Part shown: piece by piece, positions 12,633-25,779 of the stretch
How the letters are laid out: each line of letters begins with the position of its first letter
Numbering within the stretch: the stretch's first letter is position 1
DNA from: Hymenoscyphus infarciens
Taxonomy: Eukaryota; Ascomycota; Leotiomycetes; Helotiales; Helotiaceae
NCBI GenBank assembly: GCA_001414345.1
Contig: LLCB01000006.1
Span: forward strand, 186,001-250,000
Direction: 5' to 3'
DNA length: 64,000 nt
Translations under genes and position numbers: made by a program
The notes under the pieces: model-generated
What the model saw: the letters and a program-made list of their open reading frames with translations, nothing else
Told to the model about the DNA's origin: nothing
The model's database searches: none

Positions 12633-13084
12633 TAAGCCAAGACCTTGTCATCGCATCACATAATACTTGCTTACTCAAGCACTTAACAAAGAACATATGT
12701 CCAAATCACACCAAACCAAAGACCAAAGAAATGAGAATCAACGTAGTATAGCAATTATATCATCTCTCTCTAGTCGATGCAATTCTACCGCCGAATCCCA
12801 ATCAAGTCCAATCCCAATTCCCAATTCCACTCCAATCCCAGTATAGAAATCTCGCTATGTCCCACAATCATCATCAAATACAAATTATCATTCATTCAGT
12901 TCGGCTCCATCGTACCCGCATAATGCCTAAGTACTTCATCGCATTCTCAATCGCGCGCGCGCTCGCTCAAAATGATTCTTGAATCCAAATGCCAACAAAA
13001 AAAAGACAACCCTCTGTGCAGCCGTAAACTCATTCGCTCTCGATCTAGTAAAAAGCCAAACCAACACATCAAGTCCAACTCCAA

Positions 13085-16000
13085 TCATGAAATCGACGTA
13101 CTCGAAGCCAACATATCAGGACCACTGCTCTTACTCCCACACCCATCCTCGTCACCATTCTTCCTCGCACCCTGTCCCTGGGCTGTGAAGCTTTCCCAGC
13201 CTTGGATCCGCTTAATTAACTCAGGATCATTATCATCCCCAATAAACGTCCAGCTCTCCTCCGAATCCTCTAAGGTATCATCCGAAACCTTGCCATCCCG
13301 GTTTTTGATGAGAGATCGCGCGTACTCAAGGTCGCGGTAGATGGATTGGATAGCGGTGTGCACACCATCTTGCTACATGGTTGTTAGTGGAAAAGATTTC
13401 AAGGTTGGGGGATATGGACTTACAGATCTGATAGCTTCACCTAGCACTCTGGCTTTGACGATCATTCTTTCGCTGTTGGTGGCCTCCCAAAGAGCACGCG
13501 CAAAAACACTGACATTAATCTTTTTGATAGTAATGCCCACCCCTAAATCCTCGACTCGAGTCCCAAAGAAGAATTGGTCTCCGAAAAAGGGTCGGATTAT
13601 AGTTGGTAGCCCAGCGCGTAAACTAGCACCCGTAGTACCAGCACCCCCATGATGAGCCGCTGCATCAATCTGCGGAAACAGCCAATCGTGAGGAACCTTC
13701 TTAACGAGGTAAACCTCCGGAGGAAGCGGTATCTCAATTTCCGTCGCAGGTTTCTTCTCTAGACGATCGGACCAGCCTTTGGAAAGGATGCATCGCACAT
13801 CAGCCTTCAAAACAGAGGCGACAACGGTTTCGGTGAGGGCTTTGGAGTCACTGACGACAATAGATCCAAAGCCGATATAAACAAGCTTCTTGCCATCGTC
13901 GCGAGCTTTCTTGATGAAATCGGTGAGCTCCTGTTCTGGCTGGAAATCTTCTCCGCCTTCGTCCAAAAACCAGTATCCTGTTACGCGGATCCAATCACTA
14001 TAATCGAGTGGTGGGATGACGACCGAGGGACTAAAGGCATACAGGAAAGGGACCTTGTTTACCCCAAGCCTTTCCAAGTTGGTTGACTGCAGTCCAAGCT
14101 CCTTCTTTCTCCATCGATTGATTTGCCCGGCTGTCGCTTTCCAAAACAAGGTGTCGAACAAGACGTAACTGTACCAATTATAGGCACCACCCAGTTTGTG
14201 TTCTGGAACTGCGAATGCATGCGGGTATGCTCGAGTTCTTGTCCACGGCATAGAGAATGCTCTGTAGTACGGTATCCCCAAGGCTTCAGCAATATGAATG
14301 CCGCCCATTGCGCTGGGGCTCTCAATCAGAAGATCCGAATCTTGGCAAGCTCTCCAGGAAGTCGACAGCAACTCATCGATCCAACCACGGAACTTAGAAC
14401 TGGCTTCTCTCAAGAACGCAAATGTAAACATCCCATTCTCAACACAGATCCGCATAAGTTCGGCTGGATCACCTGCGACTGGCTCAAAGTCGATGCCGTG
14501 TTCTAAAACCCAGTCCTTGAACTCGAGATGTGTTGCAATCTTTGGTCGATGGCCTTCCTTGATTAATCCTTTGCAAAGCGCGATGTAGGGTTGAACATCG
14601 CCTCGGGATCCGATGGTTAAGCAAGTGATTCGTAATGACTCAGGAGGCTTGAAATTTAGAATGGAAGCTCGTGGATCATCGAAAAATATCGGTGGCGATT
14701 CGGTACTAGACTCCTCGGCAGTTTTTGGGAGACTTATGTCATGGTCCGTCTGCAACTGTTGTCGTGCTTGCTGGAGTGCTTTGTGTTCAGCACTTGCGAT
14801 GTCGGCACTTTCCTTTTCTTCCGTTGCCAAGAGCCCAGATGCCTGGAGATACTTCATCGTGCCTATATTCTGAAGTAAAGTAACGGCACAGTCATCTCGG
14901 AGATCTACTTTATTGAACTCAAAAAAGAGCTCCTCGTGGCCTTTGATAACAACAACTAACCCCGAATACCCGAATCGAGAACCCTTTTCCTTGACAGCAT
15001 TTTCGACGTCCCTGAGAGGGAGGATCAACTTGGTACGGGTGCCTGGCAACAGACTTCGAAAGCAGAATGACCGATCGCTGATATAGATCTTACCATACAA
15101 CGGGAGAACCCGTTGCAAGAAACCAAAGTAGGCGGCTTGGAGTACCTCTGTATCAGGTAGCCCAAAGTGTTCTCGGAATCGATCCCCAGACACAGCAGCT
15201 TCCTCTTCGTCGACGGTTCCATATGCATCGTCATCCGGAGCCATGCCCTGCGGCTCATCATAGTGCTTCTTCCCTCCTTTCCACATCCCAGAAACTTTCT
15301 CAACGTATCCCATCGATTCGGTTGCCAACAGGGTGCTCATGCGTTTCGAGTGTCTGTTAAGATAACCGGCGAAGCCTGCTGCACGTTGTAATGGATATGC
15401 ACTAGCCTTGACAATCGTCTGTAGTGATGGTCCTGAAGCGCTTTGGTCGGGTTGGCCGGCAGACGATCCCGTTAAAGAGCCCGCCGTGGCTGCGCGTCGT
15501 GGTGACGGTCTGTTATTCGACATGTCGCGGGTTGGTGATTGTGATAAAGAATTTTCGTCGTGGTCTTGTCGGCGTGAAGCAGATGATGATCTCTGAATAG
15601 TCGGGGACAAGAAGACGTCACTTCCCCTTAATATCTGACTAGCCGAAGCCTGTGTCTCATCGCTTGTTGAATGTAAAGCGCCCGATGAACCAGGGTCCTC
15701 GAGTGAATGGACAAATGAATCAGAGGAGCCCTGTTTCTCCGACGCTCGACGCTCGCCAAGACGATGTCTACTCAAACTTCTTCGGCTGGTGCTCATGCTT
15801 CGCCTTGCTCCGTCCATTGGTATTCTATTCAAATCTACACTTCGACGACCAAGCTTTGACAGGTCCATACTTCGTCGGAACATATCAGAACTCGCTCGGC
15901 TGACATCCATACTAGCTCGGGGACTTTGGGCAGTGCGTAGTGGTGATAGAGTGGCACGTACACTTTCCTCTAGCATAGGTGTATTACTGGTAGTCTGGAT

Positions 16001-17590
16001 TGGTGAAAGGGCCATTGATCTTCTCTTTTCCCGTGGTGCTTGTGGCGAGGCGCGTCTGGAAGTACTACCTCTAGGGCTTGATTTATCCGGGATTGGTGGG
16101 ATGAGAAGGTCTTCTGGGATTTTTTGAGCTGTTGTATCTTCGACCAAAATTCTCAACACGTTCAGAGCTTCTTTGCCAAAACTAAAAAATGAGAAAAAAT
16201 ACTGAGTAATGTTAGCACTAAATACAAAGTACAACTTACTCAATCAACTCACCTCATCCATTGCGTACGTATCTTCACTATCGATGACTTTGATTTTACA
16301 TGTGTCTGCAAAATCAACGATTTGGCTGTCCTCGATATCGATAATATTCGCAATTGGCAGTGAAATTTTGACGCTGTCCCCATCATTGTGTGTCCGGAAA
16401 ATTATCTTTTGTAAAGACTTAACCCATTCTTTGGCACTTGGGATACTGTCGGCCTTGAAATTATAGCTGCGCTGGTGGGTCACGACTGTGAAATGGGTAG
16501 CATCTCGCCCGGATGACTTTTCCACGACACTCGCTGAAATTCCATAACGCAGGTCAATGTGACCTGCAGGAAAGTACAAGTCCGAGGGGTCTGAGAAGTA
16601 TGATAAGACATCGCCCTTTAGTCGAAACCAGTATCTGTTGTATTTCGGGTTTCGTTTCCCAGACTTCGAGAGGTATCCGGATTTTACCACTTCATTCTAA
16701 TAGATGTTAGCGGGGTTTTCCGTGACAATGGGATGGCGTGTCTTACCGATTTCTTTGGTAGATACGCATAAAAGCAAATATGCTTGGAGGTTATATACAT
16801 ATATCCTTGTAGCAACACACTTTTCAGTAGCCAACAAGGATATTCTTCTCAAGTTAGCATATCCCCAAACCATGGGTAATTTTGGCATACCTTCTATCAC
16901 ATCTTCGGGTTTATCAAAATCGAAAATTTCCATCAACCTTCGAGCAAGAGCACTGGACTTCTTTCCTCCGATATCTTCCTCTTCTATGCTATCCGGGCGT
17001 GGCAGGTCGGAACTTGGTCTCATAGATAATTCTGCCTTTGCCTCCAGCATACGGCTCATCACCGGGGCATCTCGGGAAGCTGTTCGAGGGAGTTGAATCG
17101 CGGGAGGTATCTGCTCGGAGGGGGATTCTGGTACAGGAGAGCCGGGGCTCGCGGTCCTCGGTGAGGTCTTGGACGATTTCGACTTTGACCTCGTTCCTAA
17201 TCGCGGCAGAGAGCGTAGCAGCCTATTCTCAGAGAATTTCCGGCGGTGCTTTTCTGGTTTTTCTGGCTCCGCCGGCGCCTTCTCCTGCCTTCGTGTCTTG
17301 TTCACTTGTAAGTCGGACTTCTGGGCGGAGGATTCTTTGTCTTCGTCGTCGCTCGATTGTGGATCGAAGCGGGAATTGAAATCAACCTGCGAGCCGGCAG
17401 CAGCAATCATGCCAAATACCGACTGGTTCATAAAGGCATTTCCCCCAGCAGCCGGCGTGGTAAAATCCATATCCGCATCGTCGCCATCTTTGAATCGGTC
17501 GGGTATCTCCATCGTGACTTGATGACCTTCCTTTCTCCTCTTGGTCAACTTCCGGGCGACCTTCTTCTTAACATCTCCATCTGGAGGCAT
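13085..17590 (-). CDS. ATG26: Sterol 3-beta-glucosyltransferase (Atg26/UGT51 type)
   Basis: Five exons: 17590-16891, 16844-16747, 16696-16253, 16201-13424 and 13372-13085; about 1435 aa, normal for the family. It transfers glucose from UDP-glucose to ergosterol at membranes; orthologues in some yeasts and plant pathogens serve pexophagy. Seen: basic N-terminus with [10 protein letters not shown], a GRAM-like start, a PH domain (about 270-363; [20 protein letters not shown]), a Ser/Arg-rich linker with many RRS repeats (about 470-700), a second GRAM domain (about 753-855) and a GT-B glycosyltransferase from about 937 ([16 protein letters not shown]). The nucleotide-sugar motif [10 protein letters not shown] starts at about 1264. 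Splicing restores [18 protein letters not shown] and KKS-NEVVKSG, which is strong evidence for exon 2 (only 98 nt). I chose the ATG at 17590 because family N-termini begin there; the frame stays open to 17836. Confidence 0.95.
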
Positions 17591-20500
17591 GGTGAGACGT
17601 GGTTGTTCTGACGCAGAACACGTCGACTTGGTACGTCGGTGAGGTTTGTCCTGTCGGATCCGTCGCCGTTCGTCTTTTTTGCGGTCCTTATCGAATCGAT
17701 AAGAGGTTTTTGGGAGGTACGAAGAGCAGCCGACGTTGAGGCTATCACATGCACCGTTTGAGGGTGTTTTTGGTGTTTGCAGAGATGGGAGAGGGACGGA
17801 ATAATCGGATCGGATCAGGGCGGATACATGTTGCACCTGAGGGATGGTGAATGACTGTGGATCTCTTGATGGGTGAGGTTGGCAGAGCTTGACTTTTGAG
17901 TCTTGACGGGACGTCTACCGGGCCATAGGGTACCTAGGGTAGTTGAGATGAGGTCAAGCACCTGCAGCCTCCATCTGGCGCGATCCGCGGGAGCCAAGGC
18001 TGACTTTACAGTGGAGTAGCTTCACCGTCAGTGAAGCCTAATCCTGCCTACAATACGCAGTTATGAGGTACCTAGGTACCTCGGTACCTCAACGCTGCCT
18101 AGTTATGCCAACAGATGTAGGTATCTAAGTAGGGCACACTGTCAGTCACAGTTCGTTCCCTATTTACAGTCATATTTGTTGATATTAAAGTGGCGGGGAG
18201 AGCTAAGTGAGGTTAGCAGCCCGTGGGGAAGTGGACCCTGGCTTTCCAGGTGAAATCAAATATATGTATGCTACTTGGGCATCCCCATCACCCTCTTTTC
18301 TTTTCCTTAAAACATGTCGCTATATATTCTTTCTAACTATTTGTTGCTTTGCGTTTTGCCTTTCTAAAATACACATGATCAAGGTCATGATGGCATTTCC
18401 AAAGAGAAATAAATTCCGAGACATTTTTCTACTTTGGTCAGGTGGAAAACTCTATAGAGCCGACGGGACAAAGAGTTTGTTTAATAAGAGCCTCATTCGA
18501 GTTTTGGCGCCCTCGTTTTCAATGAGCAGAGTTCTAACAAGTGATGGTTCTATCTGTGCGAAGTGATTGTATTACAGAATTCAAATCGTTGAAGCTTGCG
18601 ATGAGGAGATAGGAGAGTCGTCGTTACCCGAACAGTTGTTAGCTGTTATCAACTGGTTATAACTGTATAACATTTACAAATTATGTCTCAACCATTCAAA
18701 GTTTAACTCTTAGATAGCTTTAGAACCATGGTATAAGATAACTCAACTATAACTGTTACCCCGGTATTTTGACCTCAGATTTCTAATAGCGCTGACTTCT
18801 TAATATAACGATTGCAATGGCATTATTCCCAAAGTATCAAATGAAGATTAGAGATTCAAAAACATTCATTGTATTTATTATTTGTCTTTACATGAGTACG
18901 GTTCCCAAATCCCGGAAAGAGACGACTTTGCGGAATTGCAAACCCTGAAGGGCAATTCCTTTTGTCTTGGAAAAGTATATGGTCTTAGGAGGGAGAGATG
19001 AGTTCTTGAGTTGAGTTAAATTTTGAAAGCTTCCTAGGGTAGTTGCGAAGTGGAAAGCTGGGCGCGTTTGCTTTCCAACTGAATGTAGAGGGCGGGCAGG
19101 AGCAACCCTTCTCTTATTACCTATAGGGGTAGGTACTCCGCTGGAGTAATTCAACGAGGGCAAGAGCAAACCGAGTGTAGCTGGACCTTTCGTCCTTCTC
19201 GAGATAATAAGCTCCTCAACCCTAGCTTACATACTCTGAACAAATAAAAGACCTCGCTTGAAACAAGCGCTTATTTGACTCGATTTCATACTTGACTACT
19301 AACATATGTTTAGGAATGGATCAGTATCGAATAGTCTCTTCGATTACATTGTTACTCGACGAACTAGCCCTGGATATAGCCTCTGGAGTATACATAGGTA
19401 CAGAGGGGTTGGTTGTACCTAGCAGTAGAGTCGATTCTGTTGAGGTACAGCCTAAATAGGGGCTGTCTCTTCCTAAGGTCAGGGATGCAATCCGACCTCA
19501 GAGGCTCTTTCTTCACTTGCGCCTTGAAAATAGTCTATTATTTACCTGCGAAAATGATGCCCTAGTGTCGTGATTTCCGCTTCCAAAGAGGAGAAATAGG
19601 TGAATTTGTTGTTGATAGTGAATTGGTCGAAAGCGATGACTGCATTCCGACGAGTCATTGTATGACCGAATGCAGGTGTGGCTTTCGTGCGTGAGGCTGG
19701 GAAGCGACAACGCGAGAGGAGTGGAGTGATTGGCGGGTGGTAGGGCGGCCTTGGATCTGGGGGTTTGGAGCTCTGAATTGCAGGTGTTTTAGAGGGATGG
19801 GGTAGAGTGACCTGATGATGAAATTTGAATTCACCTCCACTTGGAATTCCAAATCTATATTGTAGGTAATGAATGGCATTATGGAACGAGTATTGGAATG
19901 CACTTTGAAGGGGCTTCTTTCCTTTATTGACTAATGTAGATTCAGGCATTTGTAACTAACCAAGAATGAATACCTCTACATTTATTGTTTAACAAAGACT
20001 TGGACAACAATTACATTATTCCTAGGGAAAGTTAGATGCTGAGAACCTTCTTTCTTCCTCTAGCTCCGTTAGCAGAATTCTAGAAGGGGAAGGTGCGAAT
20101 TGCTGCAACCTGGTAGTGAATCTGGCCTAGGTCTTTTAAAATGATAAATACTGTTCTATTTTAGTGGTAAACTTTCAATGGAATACAAATACCTAGGTAT
20201 GGCTATTCTCAGTTCAACCAAAGATGAGTTATTTTTCAAGATAAACTACACTTAAGTCAGTTCTCGATTCACCTATTGAGTGCCGCTTTGTCCATGCTGC
20301 ATGGACCCACAATTAGAGCTCATACCCCTGCAACCCCATCTGCCAACCATACTTAAAGAGTCGGTCGTTCCTTCTTAAGAACCTCTCCCCGTCACCTCAA
20401 TCACGTGCTTATATTTCGAACACCTACAAAGAGTCGACCCGGCAAATTGATAGCATTACTTTTATCTCCAGAGCGCATCGCATCTAAGAGAACCACAATC

Positions 20501-21028
20501 ACCTCTCTCTCTCCTTTGGCACAAACCAACACCATACGCGCAAGCAAACACGCATTCGACAACTCGCCAATTCGCACCCATTGCGCGCGCAAACAAAAAA
20601 AAGGTGAATACAAGACTGGACTGGGCGGCGCAAGATAGCTAGCTGGAGAGGCAAGGCACAAGGCAGTTCTGATGCACCGGTTCTACAAAGCTGCACCCCA
20701 CGCGACATCTATGCGAGCCTCCAAAAAGCTCAAGTCGACATCGTAGGTCCTCCCGCAGCTTGTAAATACCGTATTGTGTAGTTTGGAAGCTAGGACTAGC
20801 TCTGCCCGCTCTGCTTCAAGAAACCCCTTGGTGGGTCTGGACATAGACGCCAGTTCCCTTCGTGGCGTCGCGCCTTTTCCCTCCAACACTAGAACTAGAC
20901 GCGCCCTTCCCCCCGTTGAGCCATTCAAGCTTCTGAGCAACATCAACTAACGAGGTATCCTGCCAGATTCCCTACCCCCAAAACCGCATGAGCACAATAG
21001 CGCGCGATCCCGAAGGAGGCTATTCAAC
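17591..21028. other. Spacer between ATG26-type and FCP1 genes
   Basis: About 3.4 kb between divergently transcribed genes, holding both upstream regions. A cluster of AGGTACCT units lies at 18066-18089, with related gggtacctaggg and taggtatctaagta words nearby (17930, 18117). These palindromic words are frequent in ascomycete intergenic DNA. The region 18570-20400 is AT-rich without a convincing gene. Short open frames at 19513-19949 (minus) and 20405-20660 lack splice-supported extension or recognisable motifs. Confidence 0.45.
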
Positions 21029-23752
21029 ATGGGAAAGCTACTGGATTTGGGCCACCATCTGCGGTACCCGATTACGGTTAGCAAGTTATTAAAGGGGCCC
21101 GGCGATTCGGTCAAGAAGGAAGAGACGATTTTACAATACAAGTTCACCACCATCCGAGAGGTGGGTGATCCATTTGGCGAACAATGGAAGGAGGAGCAAA
21201 CAAGTTTCGCCGACTGGGATAGTCCTTCAGATGGAACGATGCGGAAGTGGAAGATAAAGGAGGGCGATGTCATCGACAAAAATATGCAGTTCGCCGAAAT
21301 CGAGGAGGATTGCCCCCATTCAGTCCAGTTCCAGGGCCTATGTGGCATGTGCGGAAAGGACATGACTGAAATGTCCTGGGCCAGCGCCAAAAACGATACC
21401 GATCGAGCGAAAATCAACATGATTCACGACCAAACCGCCCTGAAAGTCAGTCAAGATGAAGCTTCCAAGGCGGAGGAGGAATTGCAACGGCGTTTGCTGA
21501 GAGATCGCAAACTTTCCTTGGTGGTGGACTTGGATCAAACTATTATACACGCCTGCATCGAGCCTACGATTGGAGAATGGCAAGCCGACAAGAATGCTGG
21601 CAATTATGAAGTCCTCCAGCAGGTCAAGTCATTCCAATTGAACGACGATGGCCCTCGAGGTGTGGCTTCGGGATGCAATTATTATATCAAAATGCGGCCT
21701 GGACTGAAGGAGTTCTTGGATAAGGTGGCGGATCTGTATGAGCTGCATGTCTACACCATGGGTACTCGAGCATATGCCTTGAATATTGCCAAGATTGTCG
21801 ACCCGGACAAAAGATTATTTGGCGATCGCATTATCAGTCGAGACGAAAACGGAAATATGACGGCCAAGAGCCTTGCCAGATTATTCCCTGTTGATACGAA
21901 AATGGTTGTTATCATCGATGATCGAGCAGATGTTTGGCCCAAGAATCGCCTAAACCTCATTAAAGTCCACCCCTATGACTTCTTTGTGGGAATTGGAGAT
22001 ATCAACTCGACATATTTACCAAAACGAGAAGAGTTGCCAAAGGATATTGAGATACCCAAAAAGAAGCCTTCAAAATCCGAACCCGCGTCGACAGCAGAGA
22101 CCATGGAGGGTCCCACTTTAAACGATCCAACCAAACCAGCAGCATCCAAAAAAGAGGACTCTACCCCTGCCCTTGTCGAAGGTGCAAAGGTTAGCGCATT
22201 AGAAGAATTGGTACGAATGGGTGGTGGAGACGACCAAGCTTTGCGACTAGAACAAGCTGCCGAGCAAGAGAAGTTTTTGGAAAAACAAATCAAGGATCGG
22301 CCGCTGTTACACATGCAAGAGCAACTCGACAAGGAAGAAGAGGCTGAAGAAGAGGAAGAGGCCAAAGAAGAATTAAAAAATGGCGACACTGCCACCGAAC
22401 ACCCCCATCACAAACACAACCTATTAAAAGACGACGACGTCGAGCTGATGCACCTCGAAAAACATTTGGCACAAGTTCACAAGGCTTTCTACGAAGAATA
22501 TGACAGTGCGCTAGTTAACGCTCAAGGTGGACGAATCGCACAATTAAAGCCTGGCCACAGCAAAAAAGTACCAATCAAGGAAAAGGCAGGTGATCTGAGG
22601 ATCGTCCCAGATGTTGCGCATGTCATGCCACGAATCAAGTTAGTGCTCCGAACAACTCGTGATAATTATTACTAACTTGAGCAGATCCAAAACACTGGAA
22701 GGCTGTGTGATAGTAATGTCGGGTCTGGTCCCGTTGGGTGTTGATCTTATGAGGTATAATATACACAATTTCTTAAAAACCCCTTCATATAAACCTCTTT
22801 ACTGGAAAACAAGACATCGATTTTTATGGCGTGGGGCTCACATTTATCCTTTTAGATCCGAAATCGCCTTGCAAGCAATCAGTTTTGGAGCAACCATCCA
22901 TACCAAGTAAGTCTTCGAGCGCATGCTTTCAAAGTCTCAGGCAATACTAATAATATTAGGGTTTCCCGGAAGGTTACTCATCTGGTTGCATCTACAAATC
23001 GAACCCGCACGACCAAAGTCAAGCAAGCGGCGAGACACGAAAAGATCAAGATCGTCAGTCAACAATGGCTCTTAAACTCCATGAGCAAGTGGAAGAAAGA
23101 AGACGAGGGACCATATCTCGTACACGTCTCGGAATCAGACCGTAAGCGAGCTGCTGGCGAACCGGGCTCAAGTCCACCATCCGACATTAACGAGTCTGAT
23201 ATTGACACCTCCGATGATGAAAGCGCAAGTAGTAGTGCCGACGAGACCGAAGGCATACCCGGCAGTCAGGAAACCCTAGAGCTAGATCTCGAGGGTGTCC
23301 GTCCCTCCGACAACTACGACGAAGGCCAGTCGCCCGTTGACAAAATCGGAGAATTCGATTGGAGTACCGCCGACGCGGAGCTAGATGAATTTATGAATGA
23401 ATCTGACTCTGAAGCTGGAAGCGATACCGCGAGCGAAACTAGTACTTCGAGTCGGAAGAGCGACCACACTCCTAGGTCGGGGGAGAAGAGGAAATATGGC
23501 GACCGAGAGGAGAGTGCTGATTCGGATGGGGATAGCGATGCGGAGAGCACACTGTTGAAGAAACAAAGGATTGCGAATAAGAGGAGTACGGGGTTGAAGA
23601 CAGTTACACCGAATAGTGAGCAGAGTCTTCCGACGCCAGGTCCTACGAATGATGGAGAGGGAGGGGAGGATGGGGATGATGAGGATGAGGAGTTTGAGGA
23701 TGATTTGGAGAGGGAGTTGAGGGAGGAGTTGGAGAGTGCTGATGCTGGTTGA
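21029..23752 (+). CDS. FCP1: RNA polymerase II CTD phosphatase FCP1
   Basis: Four exons: 21029-22638, 22685-22753, 22856-22906 and 22960-23752; about 840 aa. FCP1 removes phosphate from the C-terminal repeat of the largest RNA polymerase II subunit in the nucleus, recycling the enzyme. Seen: a biotinyl-like N-terminal segment (RYPITVSKLLKGPGDSV), a Cys pair in CGMCGK, and the catalytic FCPH motif VVDLDQTIIHA with Asp167 and Asp169. HVYTMGTRAYA and VVIIDDRADVW follow. The BRCT domain (about 538-632) is assembled only by splicing three short exons: TLEGCVIVMSGLVPLGVD, SEIALQAISFGATI and RKVTHLVAS...QQWLLNSMSKW. The tail is strongly acidic (DGDDEDEEFEDDLERE), as expected for TFIIF binding. Introns are 46, 102 and 53 nt, and the frame fits at every junction. 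Confidence 0.96.
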
Positions 23753-25779
23753 TATTTCTCGAATCCACACTTTTCTGGCCATTCGATGTTATAGTGCTAG
23801 ATGGCATTTGGCACTTCTCGGCATTCTCGGGACCTTACTTCCTGGACTCTGGAGAGCGTTTTCGTTGGACCCTGCGCGTTTTAATCATATTAGACAGACT
23901 GGATCTTATGGATTTAGGGGGTTTGGCAGATGGGACTTCTTCAGAGGATATCTTCTTCTTTTGTATCTGTTTTCCTACTCTTCTTTATTCCACTTTTTTA
24001 GCGGGCGAGTGGAGTCGCAGTGTGCTTCGGTACGTGGAGTGGGCAGGTGGTGGAGTGTGTTTCGGTGTAGGATTTGGCGAGGGGTGCCTGCTTTTCTTTT
24101 GGAGCGTTACATCAGGGTTTGCATAGCATGGCGTAGGGGGGTACCTATCTTCGAGTTTTTAGGGGGTCTTCAGCGAGCGTTGCGCTTGGTGGGGTGTGTG
24201 ATTGGGCGGTGATAGGAGATAGGGGATGAGGGAGAGGGTGCGTGGAGGAGTATGGGAGAGGGGTTGAGAGTCTGCAAAGAGAAATGAATTGCAATGAAAT
24301 TCAGAGAGACTATGATTTGAGCGTTGATCTGATGCTATATGAGTCTGCCTAACTCATAAGCTTATGAGACTGTTCCATTGCCATTCTCTAGGCTAACATC
24401 CATCCCATCTCCGCCCAACCCTCCGCCTCTCTTGCCACCGGACCCAGCAGGTACCATACGAGTATAGTGAGCAACGTCAGCGGCAAAGATACTGCCACTA
24501 TAAGCCACGAGTTCTCAGTAAGCTCAGCTCTGTTTCCACCGTAGGGTCGCTTTACAGATTGTGTTGAAAATATCTCTCATACGTTTCAGCAATACAGGCT
24601 GAACTTTTGTAGTCCACGGCTAATAAGTTCAGCGTCGAGATTTTCAGCGGTGTAACGGTGTGAAGCGAACGAATGGGAAAAATAGGTAATATCTCTGAAC
24701 TAATACGTAGAACGAAACTTCGAAGTAGTATAACACAACTTATACGGAATTTTCTTAAAGATTGAAAACAGTTTATATATAGAATCTACTAGAAAACGAG
24801 AGGTTGAGAGTAGTCGTGTGCTTGCTTGCTTTACTCTGACTCTACTAGGACGGGAAAAACGTCGGTTTTCGTACTCTGTAATCTTACACCCTATACTAAA
24901 AGACAAGTCTTATTTTCTATATAACTTAGAAAAGTATAAGAAGAAGATAGACTAAGTCTAAATAGACCTATTAACTATTATACTAGCTCTTACTACTTAA
25001 AGTTGCGTAGTTGTTATATAGTGTTCCAAAGTTGCGCAGAGAAGGCCAGATTTAGGAGAGGCATGATCCGACGTGTTTTCCGTCCCTGCTTAGAGGAATA
25101 GAGAGGCGGAACTTCGCCTTCTTCTAAGGTTCTAAACATTCCTAGATAAGGTAGGTGATGATCCTAGACTAGTGCGCATAATCAAAGTATTAGAGGTGTA
25201 CTCGGAGCAAAGCCGTGTTTCTTATAGGTAACTAGACCTCATGAGCCACAGCCGTTGTAGCACACAACACTGCGCCTAGTTGGTCTAAAATACATATAAC
25301 AAATCTTACCAAGTTTCGATAAAATAACGTGTAAAACGCCGAGTGGCGAAAGAATACAAAAAATTGTTCACTGGCTTGGGATGAGGGCTACGCAACGTCA
25401 TGAAATTGTAATTCTACATTTTTTAATTTAATTTTAGCGCGAAGTGGTTGCAGGGGCTGCCTCAGGGTATCTATAGACATTATAAGTGGTAGTAAATAGA
25501 TCGTTTTTTAAATTCCAATTGCTAAATAAGTTGGGACAATTGAAGATGATTGTTCTAAAACACGTAGGTTAAGATTCTGAACTTTTCTAAGTGTTTAGGA
25601 CATTTACTTTGAATTACCTTAAAATTCGGGAATAACGGGCGCAAGGCAAGTGCGAAATGATGTACGGTCCCAGTCTTAAGTTCCATTGCGAGGCGGGGTA
25701 GAAGGCGGGGTAGAGAGCGCGGCAATTACGAGCACTGAGCGAGACTCGAGTGGGGTGATCAATAACAACAGAAAACAGT
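23753..25779. other. Intergenic, AT-rich, no supported gene
   Basis: The FCP1 downstream region (to about 24,250) is GT-rich on the plus strand and open in several frames, but it has no coding features. 24,680-25,010 is markedly AT-rich with TA-rich words, possibly an old RIP-affected fragment. 25,060-25,690 has no recognisable content. No inverted-repeat ends were found. Confidence 0.4.

Larger units (their letters stand above)
8507..13084. other. Long gene-free stretch with decayed repeats
   Basis: About 4.6 kb without a supportable gene. It holds an inverted-repeat element (9983-10424) and a perfect 11-bp-arm hairpin (12581-12632), both listed separately. It also has several occurrences of a ttcgacagtaa/ttcgacagcaa word (about 9293, 9891, 9911, 11053, 11908). 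Low-complexity tracts occur too: CCAACA-type at 12225-12265, CAATCCC-type near 12790-12840 and a gcgcgcgcgctcgctc run near 12953. The last few hundred bases are the downstream side of the ATG26-type gene. Confidence 0.45.

Noticed and set aside
19513..19949. Overlapping minus-strand frames of 65-135 codons
   Set aside because: Composition biased to Pro/Ser/Arg, no splice signals linking to further exons, no recognisable domain.
20401..20946. Several frames on both strands before FCP1
   Set aside because: Most likely the FCP1 5' leader and promoter; mutually contradictory frames without motifs.
23749..24212. Plus-strand frames downstream of FCP1 (125 and 158 codons)
   Set aside because: GT-rich trailer sequence open in two frames at once, with no motif.
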